Origin: Pseudomonas sp. UBA4617
Lineage (GTDB): Bacteria > Pseudomonadota > Gammaproteobacteria > Pseudomonadales > Pseudomonadaceae
Reading direction: 5' to 3'
NCBI RefSeq assembly: GCF_002386445.1
Contig: NZ_DGIR01000021.1
Location: forward strand, 62,001 to 126,000
Length of the DNA stretch: 64,000 bases
Part shown: positions 40,034-49,298 of the stretch, one piece after another
Position numbering within the stretch: the first letter of the stretch is position 1
Layout: the number at the start of each line of letters is the position of its first letter
Position numbers and translations under genes: made by a program
The notes under the pieces: generated by a model
Database searches by the model: none
What the model was told of the DNA's origin: nothing
The model's input: the letters and a program-made list of their open reading frames with translations, nothing else

Positions 40034-41524
40034 ATGATCCCCCGACCCCCGCGTTTCGCACTCTACAGGTCACACCCCGAGCTGTTCCTCAACCTGGGCA
40101 GTTGCCTCGCCGTGCTCGCCATTGTAGCCATCGTCAGCTACTTGCTGGCCCGTGAGCGCGACAGCGTCGAGCTGTCGGCGATCCGCTCGTCCAGCAACAT
40201 CGTCGAGCTGATCGAAAGCGACATCCTGCGCAACGCCGAGCTTTACGACCAGTCCTTGCAGGGGCTGATCTGGGCGGTCGGGCGCAAGGAGCTGGCGCAG
40301 ATACCCGGCCCACTGCGCCAACGCCTCCTGTTCAATGAAGCCTTTGTCGACCGTAAGCGCGGGGATGTGCTGTGGCTGGACAAACAGGGCAACGTGGTAG
40401 GCGACTCCACCAGCAGTGTGCCGCGCAAAGCCAACTTCGGCGACACCGGGGTATTCCAGGCGCACCAGCGCAATGCCAACCTCGGCTTGCTGGTGGGCCC
40501 ACCGTTCAAGGCCCTGCTCGGCGATCTGGACTGGTGCATCAGTTTCAGCAGGCGCATCTCCGGGCCCAATGGCGAGTTCGCCGGGGTGGCCGCGGGCGCG
40601 TTACGCCTGTCGTACTTCAGCGAGCTGTTTCGCCGCCTGGATATAGGCGACGACAGCAGCATCAACCTGCTCAACACGGACGGCCAACTGCTCGCGCGCC
40701 AGCCATCGCGCAAACAGGATCCGCTGATCGGCAGCAACTACGCCGACCGACCCAATTTCAAACGTATCCTCAACGAACAGAGCGGCAGCTTCACCGCCCG
40801 CTCCGGCAGCAGCGCAAAGCTGCGCATCTATACCTTTGCGCGCGTCCACCAGTTGCCATTGATCGTGCTGGTTGCGCATTCGGCCGATGAAGTGTTCCAG
40901 TCATGGCGCCGCACTGCGATCATGGTCAGTGTCGCCACCGGGCTGCTGTGCGTGGGCATCCTCTGGCTGACTTTGTTGCTGGGCCGCGAATTGCGCCGCC
41001 GACAAGAAGCTGAACAAGGCCTGGAAACCCTGGCCGCCACCGATAGCCTGACCGGCCTGGCCAACCGCCGCCGCCTCGACCAGGTGTTGCGCCAGGAGTG
41101 GACGCGCGCGCAGCGTAGCCGCAAGCCATTGGCAGTGTTGATGGTGGATGTGGACCATTTCAAGGCATTTAACCAGCGTCATGGCCACGCTGGTGGCGAC
41201 CATGCCTTGCGCGAGGTGGCAAAAACCATCGAGGCATGCATCCGCCGCCCCGCCGACCTGGCGGCACGCTATGGCGGTGAGGAATTCCAGGTGGTGCTGC
41301 CGGAAACCGATCTCGCCGGCGCGCAGCTGCTGGCCGAGCGCATACGCGCCAGTGTCGAGGCGCTGGCGCCGTTTGCCGATGACGCCCGCTCGGTCACGGT
41401 AAGCATCGGCATCGGCCTGTCAGACACCCAGCACGACCTGGCAAGGGTGCTGGGTGCTGCAGATGAGGCGCTCTACCGGGCCAAGGCCAAGGGCCGCAAC
41501 CGGGTAGAGGGGCCGGCCGATTAG
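40034..41524 (+). CDS. Membrane diguanylate cyclase with PDC-type sensor
   Basis: 496 residues. Membrane segment at about 23-40 (GSCLAVLAIVAIVSYLLA), a periplasmic sensor domain (about 40-295, dCache-like), a second segment (SVATGLLCVGILWLTLLLG), then a GGDEF domain. The active loop is RYGGEEF, and the inhibitory site RPAD lies exactly five residues before it, so product feedback by c-di-GMP is expected. Predicted to make c-di-GMP in response to a periplasmic ligand. It overlaps the convergent gene by 4 bp at the stops. Confidence 0.9.
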   Translation: MIPRPPRFALYRSHPELFLNLGSCLAVLAIVAIVSYLLARERDSVELSAIRSSSNIVELIESDILRNAELYDQSLQGLIWAVGRKELAQIPGPLRQRLLFNEAFVDRKRGDVLWLDKQGNVVGDSTSSVPRKANFGDTGVFQAHQRNANLGLLVGPPFKALLGDLDWCISFSRRISGPNGEFAGVAAGALRLSYFSELFRRLDIGDDSSINLLNTDGQLLARQPSRKQDPLIGSNYADRPNFKRILNEQSGSFTARSGSSAKLRIYTFARVHQLPLIVLVAHSADEVFQSWRRTAIMVSVATGLLCVGILWLTLLLGRELRRRQEAEQGLETLAATDSLTGLANRRRLDQVLRQEWTRAQRSRKPLAVLMVDVDHFKAFNQRHGHAGGDHALREVAKTIEACIRRPADLAARYGGEEFQVVLPETDLAGAQLLAERIRASVEALAPFADDARSVTVSIGIGLSDTQHDLARVLGAADEALYRAKAKGRNRVEGPAD

Positions 41525-41997
41525 GACCGGGCGCGAGCAGCGTCGCGCAGCGCCTTGACCTGATCATGGTTGCGCTGCACGCCCTGCAGCTGCTTCTCCA
41601 CCAGGTTGTAGGTCTGGTCGCTGGCGGTGCGGCCCAGCTTGACCAGTTTTTCGCGGGCATCCTTGTAGGCCTTGAGCGCATAGTCCTCACCACGCTCGAC
41701 CTCGTTCAGCACGGCTTCTTCGCTCTTGCCGGTGAGCATGGACTTGAAGTTGACCCAACCACGGTGCAGGTCACCGCTCAGGCTGGTCGAGGTTTCCGGG
41801 TCACCGCCCAGGCGGCGCACCTCGCTCTGCAGCTCGGCTGCGGCGTTGCCACATTCGCCAGCGCGCTGTACGAAGAAGGCCTTCAGTTCCGGGTTCTTGA
41901 CATCATCGGCCGATTCGCGAAAACCCTTTTCGCCGTCCTTGCTGTACTCGATGAGGTCGTTCAGTACATCGATCACATCTTTGTTCGGGTTGCTCAT
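41521..41997 (-). CDS. PA2169/DUF2383-type four-helix protein
   Basis: 158 residues from MSNPNKDVIDVLNDLIEY, almost entirely alpha-helical, a ferritin-like four-helix bundle (SKDGEKGFRESADDV, FFVQRAGECGNAAAELQSEV, LSGDLHRGWVNFKSM, AVLNEVERGEDYALKAY). Family members are linked to stress and anaerobic conditions in P. aeruginosa but have no proven activity. The start has AAGGAG upstream. Its tail overlaps the diguanylate cyclase stop. Confidence 0.82.
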   Translation of the reverse strand: MSNPNKDVIDVLNDLIEYSKDGEKGFRESADDVKNPELKAFFVQRAGECGNAAAELQSEVRRLGGDPETSTSLSGDLHRGWVNFKSMLTGKSEEAVLNEVERGEDYALKAYKDAREKLVKLGRTASDQTYNLVEKQLQGVQRNHDQVKALRDAARARS

Positions 41998-42195
41998 GGC
42001 AAAACTCCTTGGCAGGTGATAGTCCACAAGACAGGAGCAGCGATCGTGCCAACCCGTTTCAAAACAGGAAACCTAAGAATATCAATCAGTTAGGCGAACC
42101 ACCGTGACGCCGGCAAGCGGCGTTCTGCATGATTGCCGCTTGGGCATTCGTGCAGATTGCAGTATGGTCGGCGCTCCCTATGGCCAGGTGTGCCG

Positions 42196-42420
42196 ATGAT
42201 GAAGCCGGAAACCCTCGAACTGCTGGTGACCCGCAGCATGCCGTTTGGCAAATATCAGGGCCGGGTCATCGCCGACCTGCCGGGCGACTACCTGGCGTGG
42301 TTCGCGCGCAAAGGGTTCCCGTCGGGGGAGCTGGGCGGGTTGTTGGCGCTGATGCACGAGATCGACCATAACGGGCTGGGCGATCTGCTGGTGCCGTTGC
42401 GGCAGAAACATCGGCGCTAG
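42196..42420 (+). CDS. DUF3820-family small protein
   Basis: 74 residues from MMKPETLELLVTRSMPFGKY (start could be the second Met at 42199). The conserved part is PFGKYQGRVIADLPGDYLAWF and ALMHEIDHNGL. DUF3820 proteins are often encoded near nucleic-acid enzymes and may be nucleases or nucleic-acid binders, but none is characterised here. It stands alone next to fruA. Confidence 0.8.
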   Translation: MMKPETLELLVTRSMPFGKYQGRVIADLPGDYLAWFARKGFPSGELGGLLALMHEIDHNGLGDLLVPLRQKHRR

Positions 42421-42466
42421 CCGGCACAGACTCCTCGCCGGGTAAACCCGCAAAGAGCCTGTGCGG
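42421..42466. repeat. REP-like hairpin between the DUF3820 gene and fruA
   Basis: CCGGCACAG...CCTGTGCGG arms flank CGGGTAAACCCG and AAGAG, the same core as the elements at 21449-21470 and 32771-32795. It lies between convergent genes and may terminate both. Confidence 0.65.
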
Positions 42467-42479
42467 CCAACCCAGACCT

Positions 42480-44219
42480 CTAGCCTTTCGCCGGTGCTAC
42501 CGCCAGCTCTACCCCTTCGCTCTTCTTGATCAGTGCATACACCACTGCGGTCAGCAGGCTCCCAGCCACGATTGCCAGCAAGTACAGCGCCGCATGGTTG
42601 ATCGCATTCGGGATCAGCAACACGAACAGGCCGCCATGGGGTGCCATCAGCTTGCAACCGAAGTACATCGACAAGGCCCCGGTCAGCGCGCCACCGGCGA
42701 TGCTGGCGGGGATGACCCGCAGCGGGTCCTTGGCGGCAAACGGGATTGCCCCTTCGGAAATGAAGCACAGGCCCAGCGCCAGGGCTGCCTTGCCCGCCTC
42801 GCGCTCGCTCTGGGCGAACTTGCGGCGCGCCAGCAAGGTGGCAATACCCAGGCCGATCGGCGGCACCATGCCCGCGGCCATGGTCGCCGCCATCGGCGCG
42901 TAGCTCGACGAAGCCAGCAGCCCCACCGAAAAGGCATAGGCGGCCTTGTTGATCGGCCCGCCCAGGTCGACGCACATCATGCCGCCCAGCAACAAGCCCA
43001 GCAGGATGGCGTTGGTGGTACCCATGCTGTCGAGGAAGTGGGTCAGGCCTTCGAGCATCGCCGCCACCGGCTGGCCAACCACATAGATCATCACCAGGCC
43101 GGTGAACAGGCTGGCCAGCAACGGGATGATCAGGATCGGCTTGAGTGCCTCCAGGCTGCTGGGCAGGCGTGCCCAGCGGGCAATGGCCTTGGCGCTGTAA
43201 CCGGCGAGGAAGCCGGCGATGATGCCGCCGATGAAGCCAGCACCCAGGGTGCTGGCCAGCAGCCCGCCGATCATGCCAGGTGCCAGCCCGGGGCGGTCAG
43301 CGATCGACCAGGCGATGTAGCCCGCCAGCAGTGGCACCATCAGCTTGAATGCAGCCTCGCCACCGATCTGCATCAGCGCCGCCGGCAGCGTACCCGGCTG
43401 CTTGTAGGCTTCGATACCGAACACGAACGACAGCGCTATCAGCAGCCCGCCCGCCACCACCATTGGCAGCATGAACGACACACCGGTAAGCAGGTGCTTG
43501 TATACCCCGGTTTTCTCGCCCTTGGTCGGGCCAGCCGCCGCTGCGGCATCGGCGCTGTTTTCCACCTTGGCTTCGGTCAGGGCCTTGTCCAGGGTGGTAC
43601 GAGCCTGCTTGAGGGCAATGCCGGTGCCGCAACGGTAGATACGCTTGCCAGCGAAACGCGCGGTGGGCACTTCAATGTCGGCAGCCAGCAACACCACATC
43701 GGCAGCGGCGATGGCTTCGGCCGACAGAGGGTTGCGCGCACCCACCGAGCCCTGGGTCTCTACGGTGAGCTGGTAGCCCAGTTGCTGCGCAGCCTGTTGC
43801 AGCGCCTCTGCGGCCATGAAGGTATGCGCAACACCAGTCGGGCAGGCGGTGACCGCTACGATGCGTACCCCCGTACTGGTGACTTCGGCCGGGCTGTCTG
43901 CCACGCACGCCAGCAGCTGGGCGTTGACCGCCGCTTCATCAAGGAAGCCCTCGCGATCGGTCAGGGCCTGGGACGGCGTACTCTGGTAGACGCGCTTGCC
44001 GACGAAACGGGACAGGTCGACCGGCCCGGTGCTGATCACCAGTACCCAGTCAGCCTCGGCGATCTGCGCGGCGCTCAGTTGCCGCTCAGGGTGCTCGACG
44101 TCCTGCACCTCGACGCTGGTGCTCCAGCCGCGCCGCTGGGCCGCGGCGGATAGCAGACGCGCGCTCAGCACGCTCGACACCTGGCCATTGGGGCAGGCGG
44201 TGACAATGGCAATGTTCAT
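42480..44219 (-). CDS. fruA: Fructose PTS permease EIIBC
   Basis: 579 residues. Two EIIB-type domains lie at the N-terminus, with Cys9 in IVTACPNGQ and Cys126 in VTACPTGVAHTFMAAEAL; the second has the standard active-site context and the first is a degenerate/duplicate copy. The EIIC membrane domain follows from about residue 245. It imports fructose and phosphorylates it at C1. Its start overlaps the fruK stop by 4 bp; the upstream extension of the frame lies inside fruK and was rejected. Confidence 0.96.
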   Translation of the reverse strand: MNIAIVTACPNGQVSSVLSARLLSAAAQRRGWSTSVEVQDVEHPERQLSAAQIAEADWVLVISTGPVDLSRFVGKRVYQSTPSQALTDREGFLDEAAVNAQLLACVADSPAEVTSTGVRIVAVTACPTGVAHTFMAAEALQQAAQQLGYQLTVETQGSVGARNPLSAEAIAAADVVLLAADIEVPTARFAGKRIYRCGTGIALKQARTTLDKALTEAKVENSADAAAAAGPTKGEKTGVYKHLLTGVSFMLPMVVAGGLLIALSFVFGIEAYKQPGTLPAALMQIGGEAAFKLMVPLLAGYIAWSIADRPGLAPGMIGGLLASTLGAGFIGGIIAGFLAGYSAKAIARWARLPSSLEALKPILIIPLLASLFTGLVMIYVVGQPVAAMLEGLTHFLDSMGTTNAILLGLLLGGMMCVDLGGPINKAAYAFSVGLLASSSYAPMAATMAAGMVPPIGLGIATLLARRKFAQSEREAGKAALALGLCFISEGAIPFAAKDPLRVIPASIAGGALTGALSMYFGCKLMAPHGGLFVLLIPNAINHAALYLLAIVAGSLLTAVVYALIKKSEGVELAVAPAKG

Positions 44220-45163
44220 CGGCAACCCTCTTGTTGTTCTGTCAGTTGCACAGCGGCTTCCAGGCGCGCCAGTTGCACCCGGTCGCGGATGCCGAAACCC
44301 ACCTGGGTCACCGCCTGGGCGGCGATGGCGGTAGCACGGCTCAAGGTCTGTGCCGGGGCTTCGCCCTGCAGCAGGCCATGGACCATGCCGGCCACCAGCG
44401 AGTCCCCCGCCCCTACCGTGCTGGCTACCCGCACCTTGGGCGGGCAGGCATGCATGTCGAGGTCGCGGCTGAACCAGCTGACGCCCTGTTCGCCGGCCGA
44501 CACCACCACGTGTTCGATGCCATTGGCCAGCAGGCGCGCGGCAGCGGCACGCTGCTGTTGCGGGTTCTCCACCGCCAGGCCCAGCACTTCGCCCAGCTCT
44601 TCGGTATTCGGCTTGACCAGCCACGGAGCGCTCTGCAAGCCAGCCCGCAGGGCTTCGCCACTGCTGTCCAGCGCGACCTTCAGTCCCAGGGCTTTGAGTC
44701 GCTCAAGCAATTGGCGGAACCACTCGGCACTGATGCCGCGCGGCAGGCTGCCCGCCACCACTACCGCGTCATGCCCGGCAGCGACCTGCTCCAGCAGGCG
44801 CAACAAGGCGCTGCGTGCGGCCTCGTCCACCTCCGGGCCCTGGCCGTTGATGTCGGTGACGCGGCCATCAGCCTCGACCAGCTTGATGTTGCTGCGGGTT
44901 TCGCCGGGCACGCGAACAAAGCAGTCGGCAAAGCCACGCCACTGGATCAGCGTTTCGAATGGCTGCAGGTTATCGCTGCCGAGGAAACCGCCTACCGTGA
45001 CGCTGTGCCCCAGGTCGGCCAGTACCTGGGCAACGTTCAGCCCCTTGCCCGCGGCGTGACTGTGCTGCACCTGGCTGCGGTTGACCTGCCCCGGGCGCAA
45101 GGTATCCAGCCCGATGGTGATATCCAGCGCCGGGTTCAGGGTAAGAGTAAGGATCTTGGCCAT
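44216..45163 (-). CDS. fruK: 1-Phosphofructokinase
   Basis: Phosphorylates fructose-1-phosphate to fructose-1,6-bisphosphate. The 315 residues belong to the PfkB family, with the N-terminal glycine motif in HSHAAGKGLNVAQVLADLG and the anion-hole/catalytic ASTVGAGDSLVAGMVHG. Coupled to fruA by a 4-bp overlap and directly downstream of fruB. The product F1,6BP and substrate F1P are the signals that release Cra. Confidence 0.96.
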   Translation of the reverse strand: MAKILTLTLNPALDITIGLDTLRPGQVNRSQVQHSHAAGKGLNVAQVLADLGHSVTVGGFLGSDNLQPFETLIQWRGFADCFVRVPGETRSNIKLVEADGRVTDINGQGPEVDEAARSALLRLLEQVAAGHDAVVVAGSLPRGISAEWFRQLLERLKALGLKVALDSSGEALRAGLQSAPWLVKPNTEELGEVLGLAVENPQQQRAAAARLLANGIEHVVVSAGEQGVSWFSRDLDMHACPPKVRVASTVGAGDSLVAGMVHGLLQGEAPAQTLSRATAIAAQAVTQVGFGIRDRVQLARLEAAVQLTEQQEGCR

Positions 45164-48016
45164 TCAGTAACGCTCCACCAGCGCGCGAACCGCTGCGGCG
45201 CTGTCCTGTTGCAGGGCCTCGCGCGCCAGGGCGCGGGCCGTCTGGTGATCGGCCTGGCGGACCAGGGCCTTGACTTCGGCAATGCTGCGCGCCGCGACGC
45301 TGAGCTCGTCCACGTCCAGGCCGAGCAGCACGGCGACCGCCTGCGGGTCAGCTGCCAATTCGCCGCACACCCCTACCCATTTGCCATGGGCATGGGCTGC
45401 GCGCACGGTCATGTCGATCAGGCTGAGCACTGCCGGGTGCAGACCGTCGGCCTGGGCCGAGAGGCTGGGGTGGCCACGGTCGATGGCCAGGGTGTACTGG
45501 GTCAGGTCATTGGTGCCGATGCTGAAGAAGTCGACTTCGCGCGCCAGTTGCGGGGCCAGCAGGGCCGCCGAAGGCACCTCGACCATGATGCCCAGTTGCA
45601 GGTCGGCCACCGGGATCTCCGCCCGCAGGCGCTCGACCATGGCCCGCGCTTCGCGCCACTCGTGCACCTGGCCAACCATCGGGAACATGATGCGCAGCGG
45701 GCGCTGGTCGGCAGCCCGCAGCAAGGCGCGTAGCTGGTCCTCCATCACCTGCGGGCGCTGCAAGGTCAGGCGTACCCCGCGCACGCCGAGGAACGGGTTT
45801 TCCTCGGCGGCGATCGGCCAGTACGGCAGTGGCTTGTCGCCGCCGACATCGAGGGTACGCACCACCAGCGGGCGGCCGTCGAGGCCGTCGAGCACGCGTC
45901 GGTATTCCGCCTCCTGGGTGGCCACGTCCGGCGCCTGTGGGTGAGCCATGAAGATCAGCTCGGTGCGCAGCAGGCCCACGCCTTCGGCGCCCTGCTCTAC
46001 CACCTTGGCGATGCCGCTGCTTTCGCCGATGTTGGCGAACACTTCGATGGCATGTCCATCGCGGGTGACTGCCGGCTCGAAGCGGTTGGCCCAGGCAGCC
46101 TGCAAGCGTTGCTCGCGCAGGTCACGCTCGGCCAGGGCACGTTGCAGTTCGTCTGTCGGCGGTGCCACGCTGACCACCCCGCGCTGGCCATCGAGCAGCA
46201 ACGGCGTACCGGCCTCCAGCAGCAACATTGCCGCGCCAGCGCCAACCACTGCCGGAATGCCCAGGGCCCGCGCGACAATGGCGCTGTGGGCGGTGGCGCC
46301 GCCCTGCGCAGTGACGATACCAGCCACACGACTCGGGTCGAGCCGGGCGACATCGGACGGGCCGACTTCGGTCATCACCAGGACATACGGTTGTTCCGGT
46401 TCAGGCTGCGCCTGCACCCCACACAGTTGCGCCAGCACACGGCGGCCGACGTCGCGCAGGTCGGCGGCACGTTCGGCCAGCAAGGCGTCATGCAACGATT
46501 CCTGCTGACGCGCCGCCGCCTCGATTACCGCCATCCATGCCGCCGCGGCGCTTTCGCCCTGGGCCAGGCGCTGCTCGACGTCATCGCTCAGGGCCGGGTC
46601 GGCGAGCATTTCCTGGTGGGTCACGAAGATCTCGCCAATGGCCTTGTCACTGCGTTGGACCAGGGCCTGCAGTTCGCTATTTACAGTCGCCAGCGCTTCG
46701 CGCAGCTTCTGCCGCTCCTGGACCAGTGACTCGCCGCGCAGCGGGTAGTCGAACTCGCGCTCGACACACAGGTGCGCCGGGCCACTGGCAATGCCCGGGG
46801 CAGCACCCACGCCCTGGACACGGCTACCGGCCGGCGGCGCCTGCAGCACTTCGGCGGCAGTACCAGGGGCAGGCGCGTCAGCCTGCGGCAGCGGCTCCAC
46901 TTCCTCGCCCAAACCTTGTTCGATGGCAGCCAGCAGCACCGGCAAGGCATCGGCGGCGATGCCTGGCTCGGCCAGCAGTTCCAGCGCCTGGCCACGGCGG
47001 GCACCGAGGCTGAGCAGCTTGCTCAGGCTCTTCACCGACACTGCCGGCTGCGCGCTGTCGACCAGGCGCACGCGGATCTCGCCCTCGAAGCCTTTGGCCA
47101 GTTGCGCCAGCACCTTGGCCGGGCGGGCATGCAAGCCATGCGGGTTGGCCAGCACGATACGCGCGCTGGGCCAGTCCGCCGGCGCCTCACCGCCCAGCAC
47201 TTCCAGCACCGCACGGCTACTGGTGGCCTGGTAGAGCGTCTGCCCGCGGCCTTCGATCAGCACTTCACAGAGGCGTTCGAGCAAGGCCTGGTGGGCAGCG
47301 CCAAGGCTGGCCAGGCAGAACAGGCCGTTGAGCGGCTGGTCGCGGTAGCGCAGTGGCTGCTGCGGGGTGATGAAGGCCAGGCCCGGCTGGCGCACCAGGC
47401 GCTCGCTGTGCAACCACCACAGGCCCTCGCCCAGCGGGAGTGCTTCGGCCTGCTGCAGCACTGCGGCAAACCCGCTGTCGACGCACCCGGCCCGCTGCAG
47501 CAGGCGGGCGCCGCGCCAGGCCAGCTCGTCGAAGTCCTCCGCAGGCAGGTTCAGGCCGACCAGTTGCGCATCCAGCGCCAGCTCCTGGGGCGCACCTTGC
47601 AACAGCTTGAGCAAGGCCTCGGCATTACCGGCGCGGCGCAGCGCTTCGGCCAGGTCGGTCTCACCCAGGGCGCGGGTCAGCAGTTGCAACAGGCGCAGGT
47701 GCTCGTCGGAGCGGGCGGCAATGCCGATGGCCAGGTAGACCATCTGCCCATCACCCCAGTCCACACCTTCGGGAAACTGCAGCAGGCGCACGCCGGTGGC
47801 GTACACCAGGTCACGCGTCTGCGGAGTGCCGTGCGGGATGGCAATGCCCTGGCCAAGAAAGGTGGAGCCTTGTGCCTCACGGGCCTGCAGCCCTTGCAGG
47901 TATCCCTCGGCGACCAGGCCGTCAGCGACCAGCCGGTCGGCCAGCAGGCACAATGCCTCGGCCTTGTTGGCGGCCTTCTGGCCCATGGCTATCTGCTCCT
48001 TGGCGAGCTCGAGCAT
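45164..48016 (-). CDS. fruB: Fructose PTS multiphosphoryl transfer protein FruB (EIIA-HPr-EI)
   Basis: 950-residue fusion: EIIA-Fru (His62 in GIAIPHGTPQ), an HPr domain (His296 in NPHGLHARPAKVL) and EI (His577 in QGGATAHSAIVARA), ending in the PEP-binding domain. The chain carries phosphate from PEP to FruA. The start MLELAKEQIAMGQ has AAGGAG upstream; 28 extra codons are open but not family-like. P. putida uses this single PTS for fructose. A Cra operator lies upstream. Confidence 0.97.
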   Translation of the reverse strand: MLELAKEQIAMGQKAANKAEALCLLADRLVADGLVAEGYLQGLQAREAQGSTFLGQGIAIPHGTPQTRDLVYATGVRLLQFPEGVDWGDGQMVYLAIGIAARSDEHLRLLQLLTRALGETDLAEALRRAGNAEALLKLLQGAPQELALDAQLVGLNLPAEDFDELAWRGARLLQRAGCVDSGFAAVLQQAEALPLGEGLWWLHSERLVRQPGLAFITPQQPLRYRDQPLNGLFCLASLGAAHQALLERLCEVLIEGRGQTLYQATSSRAVLEVLGGEAPADWPSARIVLANPHGLHARPAKVLAQLAKGFEGEIRVRLVDSAQPAVSVKSLSKLLSLGARRGQALELLAEPGIAADALPVLLAAIEQGLGEEVEPLPQADAPAPGTAAEVLQAPPAGSRVQGVGAAPGIASGPAHLCVEREFDYPLRGESLVQERQKLREALATVNSELQALVQRSDKAIGEIFVTHQEMLADPALSDDVEQRLAQGESAAAAWMAVIEAAARQQESLHDALLAERAADLRDVGRRVLAQLCGVQAQPEPEQPYVLVMTEVGPSDVARLDPSRVAGIVTAQGGATAHSAIVARALGIPAVVGAGAAMLLLEAGTPLLLDGQRGVVSVAPPTDELQRALAERDLREQRLQAAWANRFEPAVTRDGHAIEVFANIGESSGIAKVVEQGAEGVGLLRTELIFMAHPQAPDVATQEAEYRRVLDGLDGRPLVVRTLDVGGDKPLPYWPIAAEENPFLGVRGVRLTLQRPQVMEDQLRALLRAADQRPLRIMFPMVGQVHEWREARAMVERLRAEIPVADLQLGIMVEVPSAALLAPQLAREVDFFSIGTNDLTQYTLAIDRGHPSLSAQADGLHPAVLSLIDMTVRAAHAHGKWVGVCGELAADPQAVAVLLGLDVDELSVAARSIAEVKALVRQADHQTARALAREALQQDSAAAVRALVERY

Positions 48017-48131
48017 GACCTTCTCCTTTTGCAGTTCCCGGTCGGGTACTGGAGTATTGTTGTGAAATTCACAGGAACGGCCAGTTCGACAGCCTTGCAC
48101 GGGTGGCAGCCGAGGCAGGAAATTCGGCGGC

Positions 48132-48143
48132 TGAAACGTTTAA
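48132..48143. promoter_or_regulatory. Cra operator
   Basis: TGAAACGTTTAA (complement TTAAACGTTTCA), the sequence reported as the Cra site of the P. putida fruB promoter. It lies 116 bp upstream of fruB and 158 bp upstream of cra. It is the only full match I see in the gap. Confidence 0.88.
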
Positions 48144-48300
48144 CCTGACCAGGCGGCCACGTTACTCGATAATCTGCCGGGGAAAAAGCCCCATCCTGTC
48201 GGACAATTGCGACAATGGTCGTCTGCGCGTGGCGCCGCTGCCGGGTCAAACTACCCGGTCAGGCTTCACTGCCAGCCCCGGTAATAACAAGGAAAATTCG

Positions 48301-49296
48301 GTGAAACTCAGCGATATCGCCCGTCTGGCCGGTGTGTCCGTGACCACCGCCAGCTACGTCATCAATGGCAAGGCCGAACAACAGCGCATCAGCAACAGCA
48401 CCGTCGAGCGGGTACGTGCGGTGGTCGAGGCCCATGGCTTCACCCCCAACCCGCAGGCCGCTGGCTTGCGCAGCCGGCACACCCGTACCCTGGGTTTCAT
48501 TCTCCCCGATCTGGAGAACCCCAGCTACGCCCGCATCGCCAAGCAGCTCGAACAAGGCGCCCGTGCCCGTGGCTACCAGTTGCTGATCGCCAGCAGCGAT
48601 GACCAGCCCGACAGCGAACGCCAGCTGCAACAGCTGTTCCGTGCACGCCGTTGCGATGCACTGTTCGTCGCCAGCTGCCTGCCGGCGGGAGACGACAGCT
48701 ACCGCGAGCTGCAGGAAAAAGGCTTGCCGGTGATCGCCATCGACCGCCGCCTGGACCCGGCGCACTTCTGCTCGGTCATCAGCGACGACCGCGATGCCAG
48801 CCGCCAGCTGGCCGCCAGCCTGCTCGCCACCGGCCCGCGCAGCATCGCCCTGATCGGCGCCCGCCCGGAGCTGTCGGTCAGCCAGGCCCGTGCCGGCGGC
48901 TTCGACGAAGCCCTGCAAGGTTATGCCGGCGAAGTTCGCCGCTACCAGGGCGAAGCATTCAGCCGTGAATGCGGCCAGCGCCTGATGCAGCAACTGATCG
49001 ACGAACTTGGTGGCCTCCCGGACGCCCTGGTGACCACCTCCTACGTGCTGCTGCAAGGGGTATTCGACACCCTGCAGGCGCGCCCGGCCGACTCCCGCCA
49101 GCTGCAGTTGGGTACCTTTGGCGACAACCAGTTGCTCGACTTCCTGCCACTGCCGGTGAACGCCATGGCCCAACAGCATGGCCTGATTGCCGCCACCGCC
49201 CTGGAACTGGCACTGGCCGCGATCGAGGAAAAACGTTACGAACCTGGCGTGCACGCGGTCGGTCGAACCTTCAAGCAACGCATCACAGCGGCCTGA
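48301..49296 (+). CDS. cra: Fructose-responsive LacI-family regulator Cra/FruR
   Basis: 331 residues, GTG start ((M)KLSDIARLAGVSVTTASYVI), the LacI helix-turn-helix with hinge helix, then a sugar-phosphate-binding core from about residue 60 (TLGFILPDLENPSYARIA). In P. putida this protein represses fruBKA and responds mainly to fructose-1-phosphate. Divergent from fruB with the operator between them. It stops 2 bp before the TatD-like gene. Confidence 0.95.
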   Translation: MKLSDIARLAGVSVTTASYVINGKAEQQRISNSTVERVRAVVEAHGFTPNPQAAGLRSRHTRTLGFILPDLENPSYARIAKQLEQGARARGYQLLIASSDDQPDSERQLQQLFRARRCDALFVASCLPAGDDSYRELQEKGLPVIAIDRRLDPAHFCSVISDDRDASRQLAASLLATGPRSIALIGARPELSVSQARAGGFDEALQGYAGEVRRYQGEAFSRECGQRLMQQLIDELGGLPDALVTTSYVLLQGVFDTLQARPADSRQLQLGTFGDNQLLDFLPLPVNAMAQQHGLIAATALELALAAIEEKRYEPGVHAVGRTFKQRITAA

Positions 49297-49298
49297 AC

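Noticed and set aside
4033..42466. CRISPR-like repeats
   Set aside because: The repeated hairpins are scattered singly or in pairs and never form a regular array with spacers; no cas genes.
43997..44219. First EIIB-like segment of FruA as a separate gene
   Set aside because: It is in frame with the rest of fruA and no stop separates them; it is one fused protein.
44231..45733. Long plus-strand frame opposite fruK and fruB
   Set aside because: Antisense to well-supported fru genes; low-complexity composition with no ribosome site.
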